Source: Schizochytrium sp. TIO01
Taxonomy: Eukaryota > Sar > Bigyra > Thraustochytrida > Thraustochytriidae
Assembly (NCBI GenBank): GCA_004764695.1
Contig: SMSO01000036.1
Span: forward strand, 640,001 to 704,000
Direction: 5' to 3'
DNA: 64,000 bases
Shown: one piece after another, positions 1-13,372 of the stretch
Layout: every line of letters begins with the position of its first letter
How positions within the stretch are numbered: position 1 is the first letter of the stretch
The notes under the pieces: model-generated
Database searches by the model: none
Told to the model about the DNA's origin: nothing
The model's input: the letters and a program-made list of their open reading frames with translations, nothing else
Position numbers and translations under genes: made by a program

Positions 1-122
1 GAAAAGAGGGTTTCGAGGTACTTCACGCCCCAATCCACCTCTTCTAGAGAAGCTAGCAGCTCATTTAAAGTGAGGCTGCTGAGGCGTGTTCGGTAACAAG
101 TGCTGTAGGCTTGTGCTGACCC

Positions 123-123
<1 letters not shown>

Positions 124-183
<60 letters not shown>
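124..183. repeat. (CTTT)n microsatellite
   Basis: About 15 uninterrupted copies of CTTT. It creates the artificial Lys/Glu-rich frames seen on the minus strand. Confidence 0.95.
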
Positions 184-415
184 TTTTCCTTCTTTCAGCA
201 ACCAACTAACCCATGGTAGCGCCTCCTCTAGTAGGTAGCTAGAGAGCGCCTCTTTCCATTTTCGTTCTTTTTCATCATCAAAGTTACCCACGTTGTCCCC
301 TTTCTTGAGTTTTCACGGGGGGAAAAGTGTTCTTTCTTTCCCTCCTCCTTCCGGCGGCCTCTTCTTTCGCCTTTCTTCGGGCAGGAGGAAAGAAAAGAAC
401 GGCGGCGCTTTGGTT

Positions 416-441
416 GACTGACTGACTGACTGACTGACTGA
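416..441. repeat. (GACT)n microsatellite
   Basis: Six and a half copies of GACT, followed within 40 bases by a GAAA-rich stretch. Confidence 0.9.
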
Positions 442-690
442 TGAGATAGAAAGATACCGAGACAGAAAGACAGAAAGAAAGAAAGAAAGGAACAGCAGAG
501 CAGGGAACGCTTGGAACGTCGAGACAGACTCTGGGGCGCCAGCAAAGCGGGCCCGGCCTGGTCCCGGCCGCCTCGACTTGGGCCTGAGGGTGCTGGGCTT
601 CGCGTATGGCCAGAGCGAAGGGCAGGCATTTGCTCCTGAGGGGCGCCGCGCCGCCAGCCGCAGCGGCCTGCAGTGCGGGCGGGTGGACTC

Positions 691-710
691 CTCCCTCCCT
701 CCCTCCCTCT
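691..710. repeat. (CTCC)n microsatellite
   Basis: Five copies of a CTCC-type unit in a GC-rich stretch. Confidence 0.85.
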
Positions 711-1533
711 TCGCCATCGCACGGAAAGCGAGCCGCTCTCCGTTCTTCTTCTTCTTCGTTTGACCCGTGGGCTGTTTGTTCTGTTTGTTCTTTGGGGGAA
801 TCGCAGGCGTTCTCTGCACGTCTTTGGGCGAATATGACGGCGTCGGAAAGCGTTCTTTTCCTCCGCTGCTGCCTTCTCCAAACAAGATGGCTCTCCGATG
901 ATGGAGGATCGATTGATTGGCCGCCATCTTCGATTGACTTTTGTAAGAAAGCGAGATCAGCGTAGTCATGGTAATATATTCCATACACACTCTCGTCGCA
1001 CACGTACACGGACATACATACATACAGACAGACATACGTGCGTACATACATACGTACAAGCATGCGAATGCAGATGCAAGATTGCAAATTACACGTCACA
1101 CCGGCCAGAGTTGGAGAACTTGCTCGCTAGCTTCGAGCTTGCGTTGAAGAACCGGGCACAGCGAAGAAAGAACTGCCACGCTGGTAATTAATTGCTTCGA
1201 CCATGAAGGCGAATGGAAGTGCGTGCAGTCGTGAAGACAGCCAGAGTCGAATCCGGTCCTAAACTAGGCACGACCTGCCTACTGCCTGCCTGCTTGCGGT
1301 TGATATGGAGAGTCAGCGGTGGAAGAAGAGAAGGGTTGGTCTCGCAGATCCAAGGCAAGAATGCCTGAGCGAGCGAATCATTGACGCAAGCTATTAGCTA
1401 GCTCTGGAAACGACGTCGAGATTATCTCAAGCCATGGACAGTTTGTGTACTAGGCCTGGTAGGCTCAACCGAGGTGAGACGGCGAATTGAGTACTTCGCA
1501 GGCCAGGCTTATGATGGCTGAGCGGTCGAAAGA

Positions 1534-1572
1534 TTGCTTGCTTGCTGGCTTGCTTGCTTGCTTGCTTGCTTG
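1534..1572. repeat. (GCTT)n microsatellite
   Basis: About nine copies of GCTT with one GGCT interruption. It has the same unit and strand orientation as the much longer array at 5421. Confidence 0.9.
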
Positions 1573-2880
1573 GAAACGTCGATATTTGCGTCTTCGTGGT
1601 CTCGCTCAAGGCAGCCAGCAGCGGCTGACACAAAGCGGGTGGGCCGTACATGTTTAGATCATCTAGTGCGTACGTGCCTGCCTGCCTGTGGTTGACCCAA
1701 TGTCTTCAAAATCTCGGAACTTGCTGTCGATATGCAATGAACGTGAAGAATCTCACGCAAATCCTACCTAGCTAGCTACCTCGCTGCGGCGAGTGGACTC
1801 TGCTAATTTACTTTCGTCAGAGGACATGGCAGCAACCAGTTTGCCAGCACGGATGCGAGCATGTAATTCGAGATGGCACTGTTTCCGGGACGGGCTTTGC
1901 GGCGCGGCGAGCCAAAATAGCGTGAATGACGAAGGCAAGATCTCCTTTCCATCAGGCCTGATGTATCTCTGAAGGCGTTGCTTTTGGCAAACTCTCAAGG
2001 TGGGTGAAGGAAATGCAAAGAGCTCTTCTTTCTCTTTGCGCCGGCAATCGATTCGTCGCGACGCAAGGTACTGACTGGCCTCGCAGATTCAAGCAGACCT
2101 GTCATGGTGCACGGTTTCGAAGCTTGTTGCTCAGAATACACCCGTAGTGAAGGTTGCCGAGAACTATAGTTCGGAGATATAGCAAGTCTTGCGTTTGATG
2201 GTCCAGCCGTCACTGACAACTTAGCCTCCGGGATTTCGCGCAGGACTAGGGCAAGGGGTAGGGGCGCTTTCTGGCGTAGGAATGGATGAGCTCCTCCTCT
2301 CCTCTGCTGTACACGACTATCTGCCCTGCCTTGGCGATCTCCCATGGCCGATGGGCATTCTGCCCTATCGACTATTGGCGCGAACGCATAGGTGGGAGGG
2401 AGTTGGAGAGGCTGGCTGAAGCCGAGTCAGGAGCGCCGTGGGGGTATTCGATGGTGCTGCCTGGAGAAGAGTTTCATGCGACAGACAGCCCCACGATAAA
2501 CCAATCTCGAGTCAGAGATCCGGTGAAGACGATGCAGAAAATACAGCTTGGCCCTTTATGTACTAAAGTTCACATTTTATGATTTTTATTTTTTTGTATT
2601 TTAGAAAATTTATTTAAATGTTTAATTTAAAAATTACAAATTACAAAGACGAAAGATTGGCACCAAATTATGAGTAACAACAAAATCACTCACTCCGCTT
2701 CGGTAGCCGAAGGAACTACGCTACAGTTTTTTGACAACCTCTGCCGGACAAAGCATCGAAGGCAAACCGGCAACGCAAATTGCCAATCGCTTCGTCTCAG
2801 GCTCTGCTCTACTTCTTTGAGCACCGGGCGCTGATATGCCTCCTGAAACTGATGCGCGACATCTCTCCTTCGCGATGAGC

Positions 2881-2904
2881 CAGGCAGGCAGGCAGGCAGG
2901 CAGG
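2881..2904. repeat. (GGCA)n microsatellite
   Basis: Six copies of CAGG/GGCA. Confidence 0.9.
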
Positions 2905-5420
2905 CCTTCGAGTCGAGCTAAGGAACGGAGCAAAGGAAAGATGATTCACGAAAGCCGCACGAAGTGAGTCGGTAACTCCTCGATCAAGTCGCCCCTCGCG
3001 AGCCGAGCAACTGCAATCTGACAGCTCCTCACTACTCGACCCGCAGCCGTTTCGAGCAAGTGAACTCCAGTCAAAGTATGGCGCGGAAACCCCGTGCCAC
3101 CGGGATCTTCTTTCTGCCTCTCCGCACAGATCGATGAGAGATCGCGTCGTCGTCCTTTGCTCTCCCTCCCTCCTCAGTGCAGCACCCATCCATTCGCCTC
3201 GCGTGAACCCTTCCTTCGCAAGAGCCGTCGCGCGTTTGTTGTCTGCCTGCCTGCCTGCATGCATGGAGAACTTCCTCGACTCGACCCGACCCGACTCGAC
3301 CCGACTCTATCACCCTCTAAACTATGCTCCATCGTCCGCTGCGCCCCGCCCAGCGCATGGCCAGCCGCCTTCATCTTGCGCAGTCTCAGGATACGCCAAA
3401 CTCCAAAGGCAGCGATGGAAAGGAAAGATCCGCCGTCACAGCGCTCACTCCTCCTTAAGACAGACAGCACTTCCGGACCAGATCAGAAAATGCGTTGCGC
3501 TGCCAGTTAGGTCACCGTTGCCGCGGTGTGAGTGTGGGTAGGCGAAGCCTAGCTAGTACCCAGTGGTGACACGAGTCGCCGAGAATCCCGTGACTGCTCA
3601 GCCGTTGTGAGCGGCTGAAAAGGAACCCGCGATGAGCGCGACCGCCGAAAGATCGATCGCCCGCCGCATGATCAGGTCTGCAGAGCGAGCGACCTTTGCT
3701 TCGGAAGATCGCGGCGCCTCAGGCCGGAGGCGGCTTCCTTTGCCCAGGAGCTTCTTTGGCTTCAGAAGAGCGCTGCTGCTTCCTCTGCCCTTCTGCAATG
3801 CACACCTATGTACCTGAGTCCGCTCGAAAGACCTGAGTGTCTTTCAGCGAGCGAGGGCTGAAGGTTATAGGCATAGCTGCGGGGAGGCTCTCCCCTCTCT
3901 CTGCGGGGATGCACAAGCGCAAAGCCTCCCGCAGCCGGGAGAAGAAAGGAAATACCCTCCGCCAGCTGAAGGGGGGTGGTTGGAGGCGCCATCTTGGATT
4001 GGCTCTGCGAACTTGGGCTCACCAATCAAAGGCTCACTGACCGACTGCCTGACTGCCTGAGGCTGATCCACGGTACGCTCCGAGGTACGGGCCTGCCTTG
4101 ATTGCTTGCGTGCGACGAAGCCAGCTCCAAGCAACCAAGCATCCAAGCAACCAAGCCTGCCTCTGCCTCCAGCGGTTTGGAGTCCTAGTCGGTAAAGTGA
4201 GCCAGCATGTCTTTCACATTGTCTGTCACCTTTCCTTTCTTTTCCACATTTCAGCTAAATAAATCTTTCTTCTTCGAAAAATCACAAATCTAAAACAGAA
4301 CACCATAGAACATAGAACTCAGCCTCGAATCTCTTCAGAGCAGCGTGCCCTCTTTATTGAACAGAGAAGAGAGCCGCCTCGTTGCCGTCAGCGAAGTCAT
4401 TCGTTTTATTATTTTCATCCTCACCATCGCCAACGTTGAATGAATGAAAGGCGGAAGAAAGATTATGGGACGTGAATTTCTAATGGCGCGCCGCCGACAA
4501 AAGCGTTCCAATCGCAAAGAAAGAAAGGAAAAAAAGAAAGTAAAAAAAAGAACGAGGCCTCGCGAAGCGGGCTCAAAAGCCTTTTGAGGCACCGGGCCGC
4601 TGGCATTTCAGCGCCAGGTATTATGGAGGAGCCCAAGGCCGCCTCAGCTTCGGCATTGTCTAATCTAGCTTTGTCGAAGAGGCTGTGGCTGATGTACTTC
4701 GTGAGTGAGAGATGAGAGAGCGAGTGGAGTGAGGTCCTCCTCTCTCTCCTTTTTCAAGGAAAGTACAATCTTCTCTTCTCTCTGTGTCTCTCTCTCTCTC
4801 TCTTTTATTTAAATTAAAAAAGTAAAAAATAATTAACTCTCATTTTCATTTTTAAGGTCTACCTTGTTCATTTATTTTGAACTAGAAGATTGATTTCCCC
4901 TCTCCTGTAAAATACTGCCAATTATAACGAATGTTTGGTTGGTCATATCAATGAACCTGTGCGGCGAAGGTTTCTTCGCGCGCTTTGATGGGGAAATAAA
5001 TGCCTTCTTCGAACTGCAAAAGATGGGGGTTCAACGACACCGATTGGAGAGCAGAACCGCCACTCCCCAACGCAGAACCAGCCAAGAGCGGCGAACGGCC
5101 ATGATCCATCCTCGCAGCGCCAGGAAGATACCTACTGCCCGAGGAATGGATGAATGAATGAATTGATAGAATGAATTGATACAATGGATGGAGAAGCTGT
5201 AATGGCGCCAAGAACAGAACAGCAGGAGCATGATGCGTAGAGCTAGCTATGTAGGCGCTGCATACCCTCTGTAATTGAAGCATGAAATTAGCTTAGCTCA
5301 GAACTTCGAAGTTCTCAGAGCAGTGAGCTTGGGCCGCCATCATTGAGGCAGAAAAAACTGCTGTTGCCGCTCTTGCGGCGAAGGTGCAAGTCCCGCAAAA
5401 GGTACCACCCCTCGGCAACG

Positions 5421-5559
<139 letters not shown>

Positions 5560-6153
5560 CTGCAGTTGAGGATCCTCGCTGCCCTCAAATGGACGGTACC
5601 TTGAAGCAATCGCGAGCGCAACTGCTCTGCTCGCAAAAGATGGGCAGTTATTTCATGCCTTTTTGGAGTTTCTGAGTGGGGTCTCCACCTTTCTTTTTTT
5701 TTTTTTTTTTCTTTTTTGGTAATCAACATTAGGTTTGGGTCATTTCAGTTGAGAGGTTTGGGTTGGGAGTTTATAACTTTATTCGTTTATAATCTGTCGC
5801 TGCTCTGAGCTGAGATGACTTGAGTTGAGTTGACTTGAGTTGAGTTGACCTGCAAGTTCTATTCGATTTCGCTGTTCGTTCTATTTCAAGAGAAATATAC
5901 TAGCCACAGCGCTTCCCAAACGATTGGAGATGAGCCGAAACCCGTTAAGTTTTCGTGAGTTGGCCTAAGATCGCTTCAGCGAGCGTGTAAATTCCCGCTG
6001 CTCTTCGATGCACCAGCGAATGAACAACTAACTTGCTCTGCAAATCTGGGCCACAGTCTACATCATGCATGCATCCATGCATTGCCTATGATTGATTACC
6101 TGAGCGAGCGCCCTCTTCGTTGATCGCCATTTTGCCCTTCTTAGCTCCTCTGC

Positions 6154-6232
6154 AGTTAGCTAGTGAGTTAGTTTGTTAAACTGTTAGTTTGTTAGTTAAT
6201 TAGTTGTTTGTTAGTTTGTTAGTTAGTTAGTT
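6154..6232. repeat. Imperfect GTTA/GTTT repeat
   Basis: About 80 bases made mainly of GTTA, GTTT and TTAG units, degenerate rather than perfect. Confidence 0.75.
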
Positions 6233-7064
6233 ACCAGCTTCAGTAGTTAGCAGCTGGTAGCCCTGTCCTAGCAAGGCCTAGAGGGGTCAGGTAACAAATA
6301 GGAATGCGCCACACAGAAACAACGAAGCGAAAGAAGAAAAAAAATGGCACCCTCGATCCTGGTGGGGCGCCACGCGGCGGCGGAGCTGCTGACAACGAGG
6401 CCTCTCTCTAGCTAGGCGCAGCAGTAGGTAGCCCTCTCGCTCGCTCATTCTGTTAGACTTTCATGAGGTGCTTCTCAGCTTGGACTTGAAGAGCAGCGGG
6501 AAATACAGCTGGAACAGAACAGAAAAGAAAAGAAAGAAAAGAAAAGAGTGTTTTTCCTTTTCTTCTTTTGTTTGTTTTCTTTTGTTTTCTTCTGTTTTCT
6601 TCTGTTTTCTTCTGTTCTTTTTCTGAATTTGAAAAACAGTGAAAGTCAATTCCAGACCGAGTGAACAAAATGGCACGAATTTGAATCCAAGTTGGTCTCC
6701 ATCCATTCGCGCATCGACGCCACGGCCACCATGAAGTCGAGCTCGCCTGCATGCCTGCCTGCCTGCCAGCCTGCGAGCTGAAGCCGCCCACGGGTACTCA
6801 GCTTCAGGAGGCGCAAACGGCGAGCGAGCGTGTGGCGTTACGCTGTATGTAGCTAGCTAGCGAGCTCGCTGGCCAGCCATCCAGCCAGCAAGCAGGCAAG
6901 GCCTGCGCCAACGGTCGTCCCAAAGCCACTCCAGAGATGCCAAGATGGATGCCGCGCCGAGCGTGGCGCGCTTTCTGGCTGGCTTGCTGGCTTGCATGCA
7001 GGGCAGCGCAGCGAAGACGGCTAAGCTTTCCATCCACGCATCCAGCTGACTTGGGTGAGTGAGC

Positions 7065-7124
7065 GAAGATTTGGGCGAAGATTTGGGCGAAGATTTGGGC
7101 GGAGATTTGGACGAAGATTTGGTG
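7065..7124. repeat. 12-bp tandem repeat, five copies
   Basis: Five copies of the unit GAAGATTTGGGC. The first three are identical; the last two carry one to three substitutions. The unit is a multiple of three, so it reads as a repeating Glu-Asp-Leu-Gly peptide on the plus strand. An ATG in that frame opens a 79-codon reading frame at 7059-7298. I see no further support for a gene. Confidence 0.9.
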
Positions 7125-8159
7125 AAACTATGGATGCTCTGGCCATGCGCCAAGCCAGCAAGCCAGCAAGCAAGCAAGCAAGCTTTGCTCTGGCTGGCTG
7201 GTCGACCCGCCTCGCCTGGCCTGGCCTGGCCTGGATTCAACTCGACGGGACTCGAGGATGAATTCACAGCGGCGTGGGGTGCTACCGAAGGCGACTGAGT
7301 GCAGCGGAGGTTTCTGGTAAAATGTGAGTCAACTTGGAGACCACCAAAGTGGAGTGCAGTGCAAATGTGCACTCTGCGAACGTAACAGTACTTTTGTTCT
7401 ATCCATCCCTCCATGTACCTACCTATCTATGTAGTATCTATGCATCTATCGAACAGGTGCTGGGGGAGGTGTTGCAGGAGTGGAAGAAGAACAGCTGGCT
7501 GGGTACAAGGGCAAGAGCAAGAGCAAGAGCCACGGACAGCAGTAGTGGTAGCCAATAGCCAATAGCCAATAGCAACTAGGAAGGGCAGCGGCAGCAGGGG
7601 CACCGCAGCTGCATCGCATTGGGGAGAAGCAGCAAGATGTCACGAGCCAGGTTGAAGGAAGGAAAAGCCGAGGTGTGCGGGATCGTCGTCCGTTGAAGCC
7701 GCGAGGAAATTGTTGTAACTCCTGAGTGCGCAAAATGGAAAACAATGCATGGATGTCTAACTCCTGCCCAACTCCAGGAGCTTACGAATCGATTCCGGCA
7801 GGACTTGTCGAACAAACAAGTTGACGAGGGGAGGGATAAAACGATAACATGGTACTCAGGGCTCCAAGACCCGCCACGAATGACCCTCCTGGGAAGATGG
7901 CTTCATAAAAGATCTCTTAGGACTCTAAGCAAATCTACCGGTCGATGCACTACGGGTGCCTCACGCGCCCCAACTTCACTTGTATCGATTGAAATCCTCT
8001 TTGTGGATCTTGGCGTTGCAGCAGGTTTTTTCCAACCCCTTTGAGCTTGATTACCTACTGAATGCCCACGGCAATTTGCTCGCAACCTGGATTAGGAAAG
8101 CATCAAGTTTGAAGATTTATTGCCGCGTTGTAAACTAGCACATTCACGCACAAAGAACA

Positions 8160-8432
8160 CATCCCAAGAACGTTCCCTGATGGAGCAAGGGATTTCAAAA
8201 CACCTCCTCATGTTGTACTGAAGTCGAACCTCCTTCTAGCCCTTCCATAGATCATGTTATTTTAAAGCATCGGCGCCCTTCCTTGAGAGGGCATTCCTGC
8301 ATCATGCCAACTATTAATAGCATGAAAATGTCTATAAATCCATCAGACCTGGCACCTTGAGAACGTGCTCTGAGCAAAATTGTTGTTCTCTCTTTTCTTC
8401 TTCTGAGAAACGCACTCTCTCTCGCTCTCCCT

Positions 8433-8493
<61 letters not shown>

Positions 8494-11400
8494 TATTTGT
8501 ACGAGTTCGACTGCCTTCTGATTTAGGTCAACATCACCACGGCAGATGTGCGTGCTGGCTTGCTTTCGCAGCACATTCTCTCGTGAGAAGGCGGTTCTCA
8601 TAGCCATCGTAAGCCTCCATAAAACATCACATCACGCACGCCACTACTTAAGAACACCAAGGGACTAGAACTCAACTTAGTCAGCGCGACGCTCCGTTTT
8701 CTGCTTCGGAATTACGATGGGTTCAAGCATCGCCACATTTTAGGAACCATCAGACTGATTGTATTCCCTCGGCATTTCGCAGATGCGTGCGTACCAAAGT
8801 TTTGAGTGCAGGAGCCATCAAGATGGCGAATCCTTGCGTGAGTGCTCTTGTTATTCCTCAATTCCGGCTGACATCTTTGTTCGACTGCTCTTGCGGCTAG
8901 CTTCAAGATCGACCTTGGCAATGGGGAAGCCAGCCTCTGCTTTTCCATCCCCAAGCTAGATTATCAGAAGAAACGTCACCTTTCATAGCATCATTCATTC
9001 TTCAAGATTCCACACTACTTCCTATCTATACTGGATACGCCAGAATAATGCATCCCTGTCATTTCGTATGATCAGGAGCCACTCTCGAGGCCCAGCGCAA
9101 ACGAAGATCCACAGACTCGAAGAGCGGCCTTTGCTCGGCGGGTTCTCTTGGCTTGATATCTTTGTCTGCTATGGACCTAGCTAGTAAGTCCATCTATTTG
9201 CTATAAGTAGGTAATTCTTCCCGTCCTCGCTAGAGTTGGCTAAAGGAGTCCTAGGTACTTGCGCAGAACGTCAGCATCGACGTTGACGTTCTGCGAATTT
9301 AATCATCAACTGTAATCGGGAATAACGAAAACCATATGATAAGAGCTCGAATGTAGGCAAAAATAACGTGGATCATGCCAGAGTGCAAGGTACGGAGACT
9401 TGAAGGGATCAAGATCTTAATGCTCGAAAAACCGGCGCCGATGCCTAATGCTGCGGCGCAGGTTATCCTTGCTGCCCTAAAGGTGGATACGAGCAAGAAA
9501 AGAACTCTCTGAGTCTGACTCGTATGAGCTGAGAAGACTTAGACCTTTTCCTGTTTTGCTACCTTAGGCACGAAGGTGAGGTTTCTCTAGTGCTAGGGTC
9601 TTATGTGGAGGGAGTCGGTCTTCAGTGATAAATCCAGCATGTCAAGATATCAAGGAGATTGTTTTGCACGATGATAAGAAGAGTACCAGGATAAGATGAA
9701 TACAATGCAATCGTCAAGCTGCAATCAACATGGTCCCGAGCATGGATGAGTAGTGGTACGATGGCACAGTCTCTACCCTACCTGCTTTAACACCCTAGCA
9801 GTGGGAAAACTATCTTGGGCAGATCCATAAGAATGCAGCGCCCATACAGCAGAGAATTAAAAATTACCACAGTTCTGCGACCCAACTTGCCAATTGGACT
9901 ACCGGCTCATATATTTGTTGTAATAGTTGTGTTTGCCTGCCTTTTGACAACTGCTACAATGAGACTATTCTGATCAAAGCTGAACACTTGCCTTCAGATC
10001 CCTTCAGGAACCCGTCAGTAAATGCAACCAAGGAATATTACAGAGGGAAGAGAAAACATCAATATAAACTGGTATTTCTCGGTAGTCACCGAAAGGAAGA
10101 GAACTCGCCACGTCAACAGCAGTACGCCTCAAACTTGAATATTCCTCTACAAGATTTTGTCTCGTATAGAAGATTTCCTCCCGGAACGTACCAACTTGGA
10201 CTGTATATTTGTAATTTAAAGCATTTTAAAAGACAAACTAAAGAGAGAAAGTCCACATCAAAAAGGTAACATTAAGCTCAAACTTGCTGCTTACTTCTTT
10301 TACTTCCCTGAGCCAGCAGTGGACACTTTTACAGCGGCCCACAAAAATTCAAGTTTAAATCTCCATTGTCGTGCATTTAAAGAGAAGCACCTTAGGAGTA
10401 ACTGGCCAACGTCAGAATGAAGCTTTAGTACCAAGTTCTGACGCTACAGCAAATGAGTGCAGTCGCGGGTACCTTGCGAGAACTGATATGTGACAAGAGA
10501 GCATCACGGACATGGTTTTTGTTTGGGGGTGCTAACTAGGTACCTCCCTCCTCTTGTAACCAAAGAGATGCTGCCTTTCTATTTAGACGAAATAACTTTT
10601 CCATACTTCATTAGTTGTTGTGTGTAAATGATAATTCTATCGTCAAAATTCACTTTGTACGAAGATCACGAACTACTTCAATCATAGGACGTTCTCACGA
10701 CGGTTCTCGTCTAACTTAACATCCTCTCAAAGGCCGCTAGAACAGCCATTTTATATCAAATTGAAATACTCTCGTATATTGATACATTTGTGAGATCCAG
10801 TAAAGCCCGAGTAGCGCTGAAAATCTGATGTTTTTCAATCCTGCTTTGGTAAAGTTGTGTCTGTCACTCACTAGTGCAAGGATCTCTGTTCGGAGGATAC
10901 GTAATCTGAAGACCGTATTCACTTACGCAATAAAGAAATTTCACGTTTGATTGCCGACTAAGTTCTCAAGTTCATTGCATAGCTGATAAAGCCATTTTAC
11001 ACGACCATAGTTCAGGAAAAATGGTAAATTTATCTCTAATACTCTTTTATGTTGAAGTTACAAAGCATTTTGCTTAGCAGAAGTTGTTGCCATGACCTCT
11101 CTATATCCCTTACGTGCATGAAACGTTCTTTCCAGTATTTTCACGAATTTTCTATTACACTCTAAACTAGTATCATGAAATAGCTTTGTAAATACCCCCA
11201 ATATCCGAAATACTCGTCAGATGAAAGCGACTATTGAAAAAGACCATGGCCGTACTGGTCGTACAACACGCCACAAATAAAAGTTTGATATCCTATGCTT
11301 GTGCAAAAGCAATTGGTTAAGCATATCTGGTTAACTCGTATTTCCTACCCTTGCTAATAAATTAGTTAAAGACAGTTGAGGTTGATAGCTCTCTGCAACT

Positions 11401-11942
11401 CTAAAGTGCAGAACTGCACACATCGCTGGTTTCGAAATTGCATGTAAAAAGGGAATTACTTCAAAACCTAGTTTAAGGAATGTGCCTAACCACATGACAT
11501 CTAAATATGAAATCATCTTATAGAAGATGGCCGGGAAATTGTTTACATACCTATGCTAGAGGGTATGCAAGTATGTTAAGTATTTGATCGATTGTAGATC
11601 AATTAGTGAGTTATGGTGTCGGCATTCCGGTGGTGGTTTGATTGATGCTTGATTAGGCGCCCAAACTATAGGTTGTGTATGTACTTATGCCATGTTGGGC
11701 TTAAAGCCCTCTCAACCGAACAGCTAACAGAACTAGGGGCGGTCTGCTAGGAGAGAATCGGTTTAAGATATGCAGCCTACAAAGTGAATCTAGAAATCAC
11801 TAAAGGATATCGAGAAGCAAAAAAAGTAAAGATGAATAGTTTAGCATGGATTACACAAAGAGAAATCTATCTTCATGTACACTTCTTGTCTAATGTGTCT
11901 AAAATGGGGACAAGTCTGTATGCAACAGACAACTAAGCACAA
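8160..11942. other. AT-rich intergenic region without a recognised gene
   Basis: No protein family recognised. The region holds a (TA)n run and one unusually long ATG-less open frame at 9800-10269, described in the findings. The rest has frequent stops on both strands. Confidence 0.5.
8435..8491. repeat. (TA)n microsatellite
   Basis: About 28 dinucleotide TA units, preceded by a CTCTCT stretch. Confidence 0.95.
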
Positions 11943-12979
11943 TTATTTGGAGAATTTGACCTTTTGGATCTTCACTTCTCCATCCTCCATTTCATACACA
12001 TAAGTTGTAGCGACATTGCCTTTAATGCTCAAGCAAATGAAACTAGGTGTCACAGGGCTAAGATTCACAATGTTATTTTCCCAACACCCAAAATGGGTTG
12101 AGGAACCTAGTTAGCTAATTTGGGACTTCTGAAAAGTTGAAGAAGTACTCTCTCTTTCAAACTTACTGTGTAAACCCGTTGCTAGCTCCTGTGATAGAGC
12201 CAGGGTTGATGAAGAAGCGGCCATCGTGCTCCACAGTCGAGTTACGGTGTGTATGGCCCGTAATCAAGATATCCACATCAAGCTGTAAGATCAAACATTA
12301 TGAAGTCAATTCATTGAATGCATGTTCACGTTAGTGAGATTTCAAAGACAAGAGTTAGATTTCGTGATGAATTAACACGTACCTGTCGAGCATAGCACGC
12401 CAAACTCTCGAGATCTCCCCATGGGACAATTTGATGTCCATGGCATACACCAATCTTGAAGTCGCCAATCTTTACAACAGCATCCTCAGGAAGAGTAGGC
12501 AGCTAGTCACACGTGGAAGGTTAAATCAAATTCCCGTTAGTCGCAATCGCACAATAAAACTTGAAGCATCTTATACCGCAAAGAAGTCCCTCGCACTCCG
12601 ACTTACCTCATCCATTTCGCCGCGAACAACGTGCACACTAGGCGCTAAGGACCGAAGGAAATCAAATTGCTCTTTTGTGCAAATGTTGCCTGTGCAGAGA
12701 ACATGCTGTGTCTTGTTCGGAATAAGCATCTTCTGAAAATTTTCCGGAATCGCAGATGCTCTGTGCGGGATATGAAGGTCGCCAAGCACGACCACCAGCT
12801 GTAGATAGGTAAAGTTACATTCGCAGAGCGTTGCGCGCATCAAATCACAGGTTCGGTGGTACCAAAGGAAACAAGCTGGCACAGTTAGTCAACATTCGAT
12901 TCTCTGCTTTGGATACTCCATTCCTTGCTAAGTTAGTTCACTTTTGGTCCGCAAGAATACTTACCTCACCGTACGACAT
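11943..12979 (-). CDS. VPS29: Vacuolar protein sorting-associated protein 29 (retromer subunit), 5 exons
   Basis: Retromer core subunit with a metallophosphoesterase fold; with Vps35 and Vps26 it recycles cargo from endosomes. My exon model on the minus strand is 12965-12979, 12607-12798, 12383-12502, 12167-12282 and 11943-12057. It gives 185 residues, against about 182 usual for the family. All four introns have GT-AG ends (donors gtaagt or gtacgt). The first exon encodes only MSYGE. Family motifs are present in order: [37 protein letters not shown] and ITGHTHR, then NPGSITGA. Human Vps29 likewise lacks some of the phosphatase metal ligands, so a scaffold role is expected. The exon phases close exactly and the stop is TAA. 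I am very confident of the identity and fairly confident of each junction. Confidence 0.95.
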
Positions 12980-13372
12980 TGTTAAGACCGTAAGTGTATA
13001 ACTCTGTCTTGCCGCGTGTGCTGACTCTCGCGCCTCTCTTTAGCAGTCCTCAGAGTTCTGCTTGAGTTTATTGCCCAGGTTGATCTTTCTTGCTCTCTGT
13101 ATATCTTCCCACCTTATTTAGCTAGTAGAGGGTTAGTTAATAATTAGCTAGACTTTTCATTTAGCAGTACCAGTAGGTCTAAGAATTGAAAAGTATCATC
13201 TTATCAGTAGAGCAAGTGGCAATTTTATAGAATTTCATCTTCACATGATATAACAAGAATGGCCAGCCAGTGAATGAAAAGGGCATGATGTTCCTGAATA
13301 TCGTTGATTCTTATAGTCTGAGACGAAGAGGATCGATATTTGTAACTCTAAGAAACGAATTTAACACCATAA

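Noticed and set aside
284-1099. 271-codon minus-strand open frame and its overlapping partners
   Set aside because: The translation is built from microsatellite peptides and low-complexity stretches, overlaps other equally long frames, and shows no family resemblance.
7745-8138. Two overlapping plus-strand frames that look slightly protein-like
   Set aside because: No recognisable motif, no joining splice sites, and both are short.
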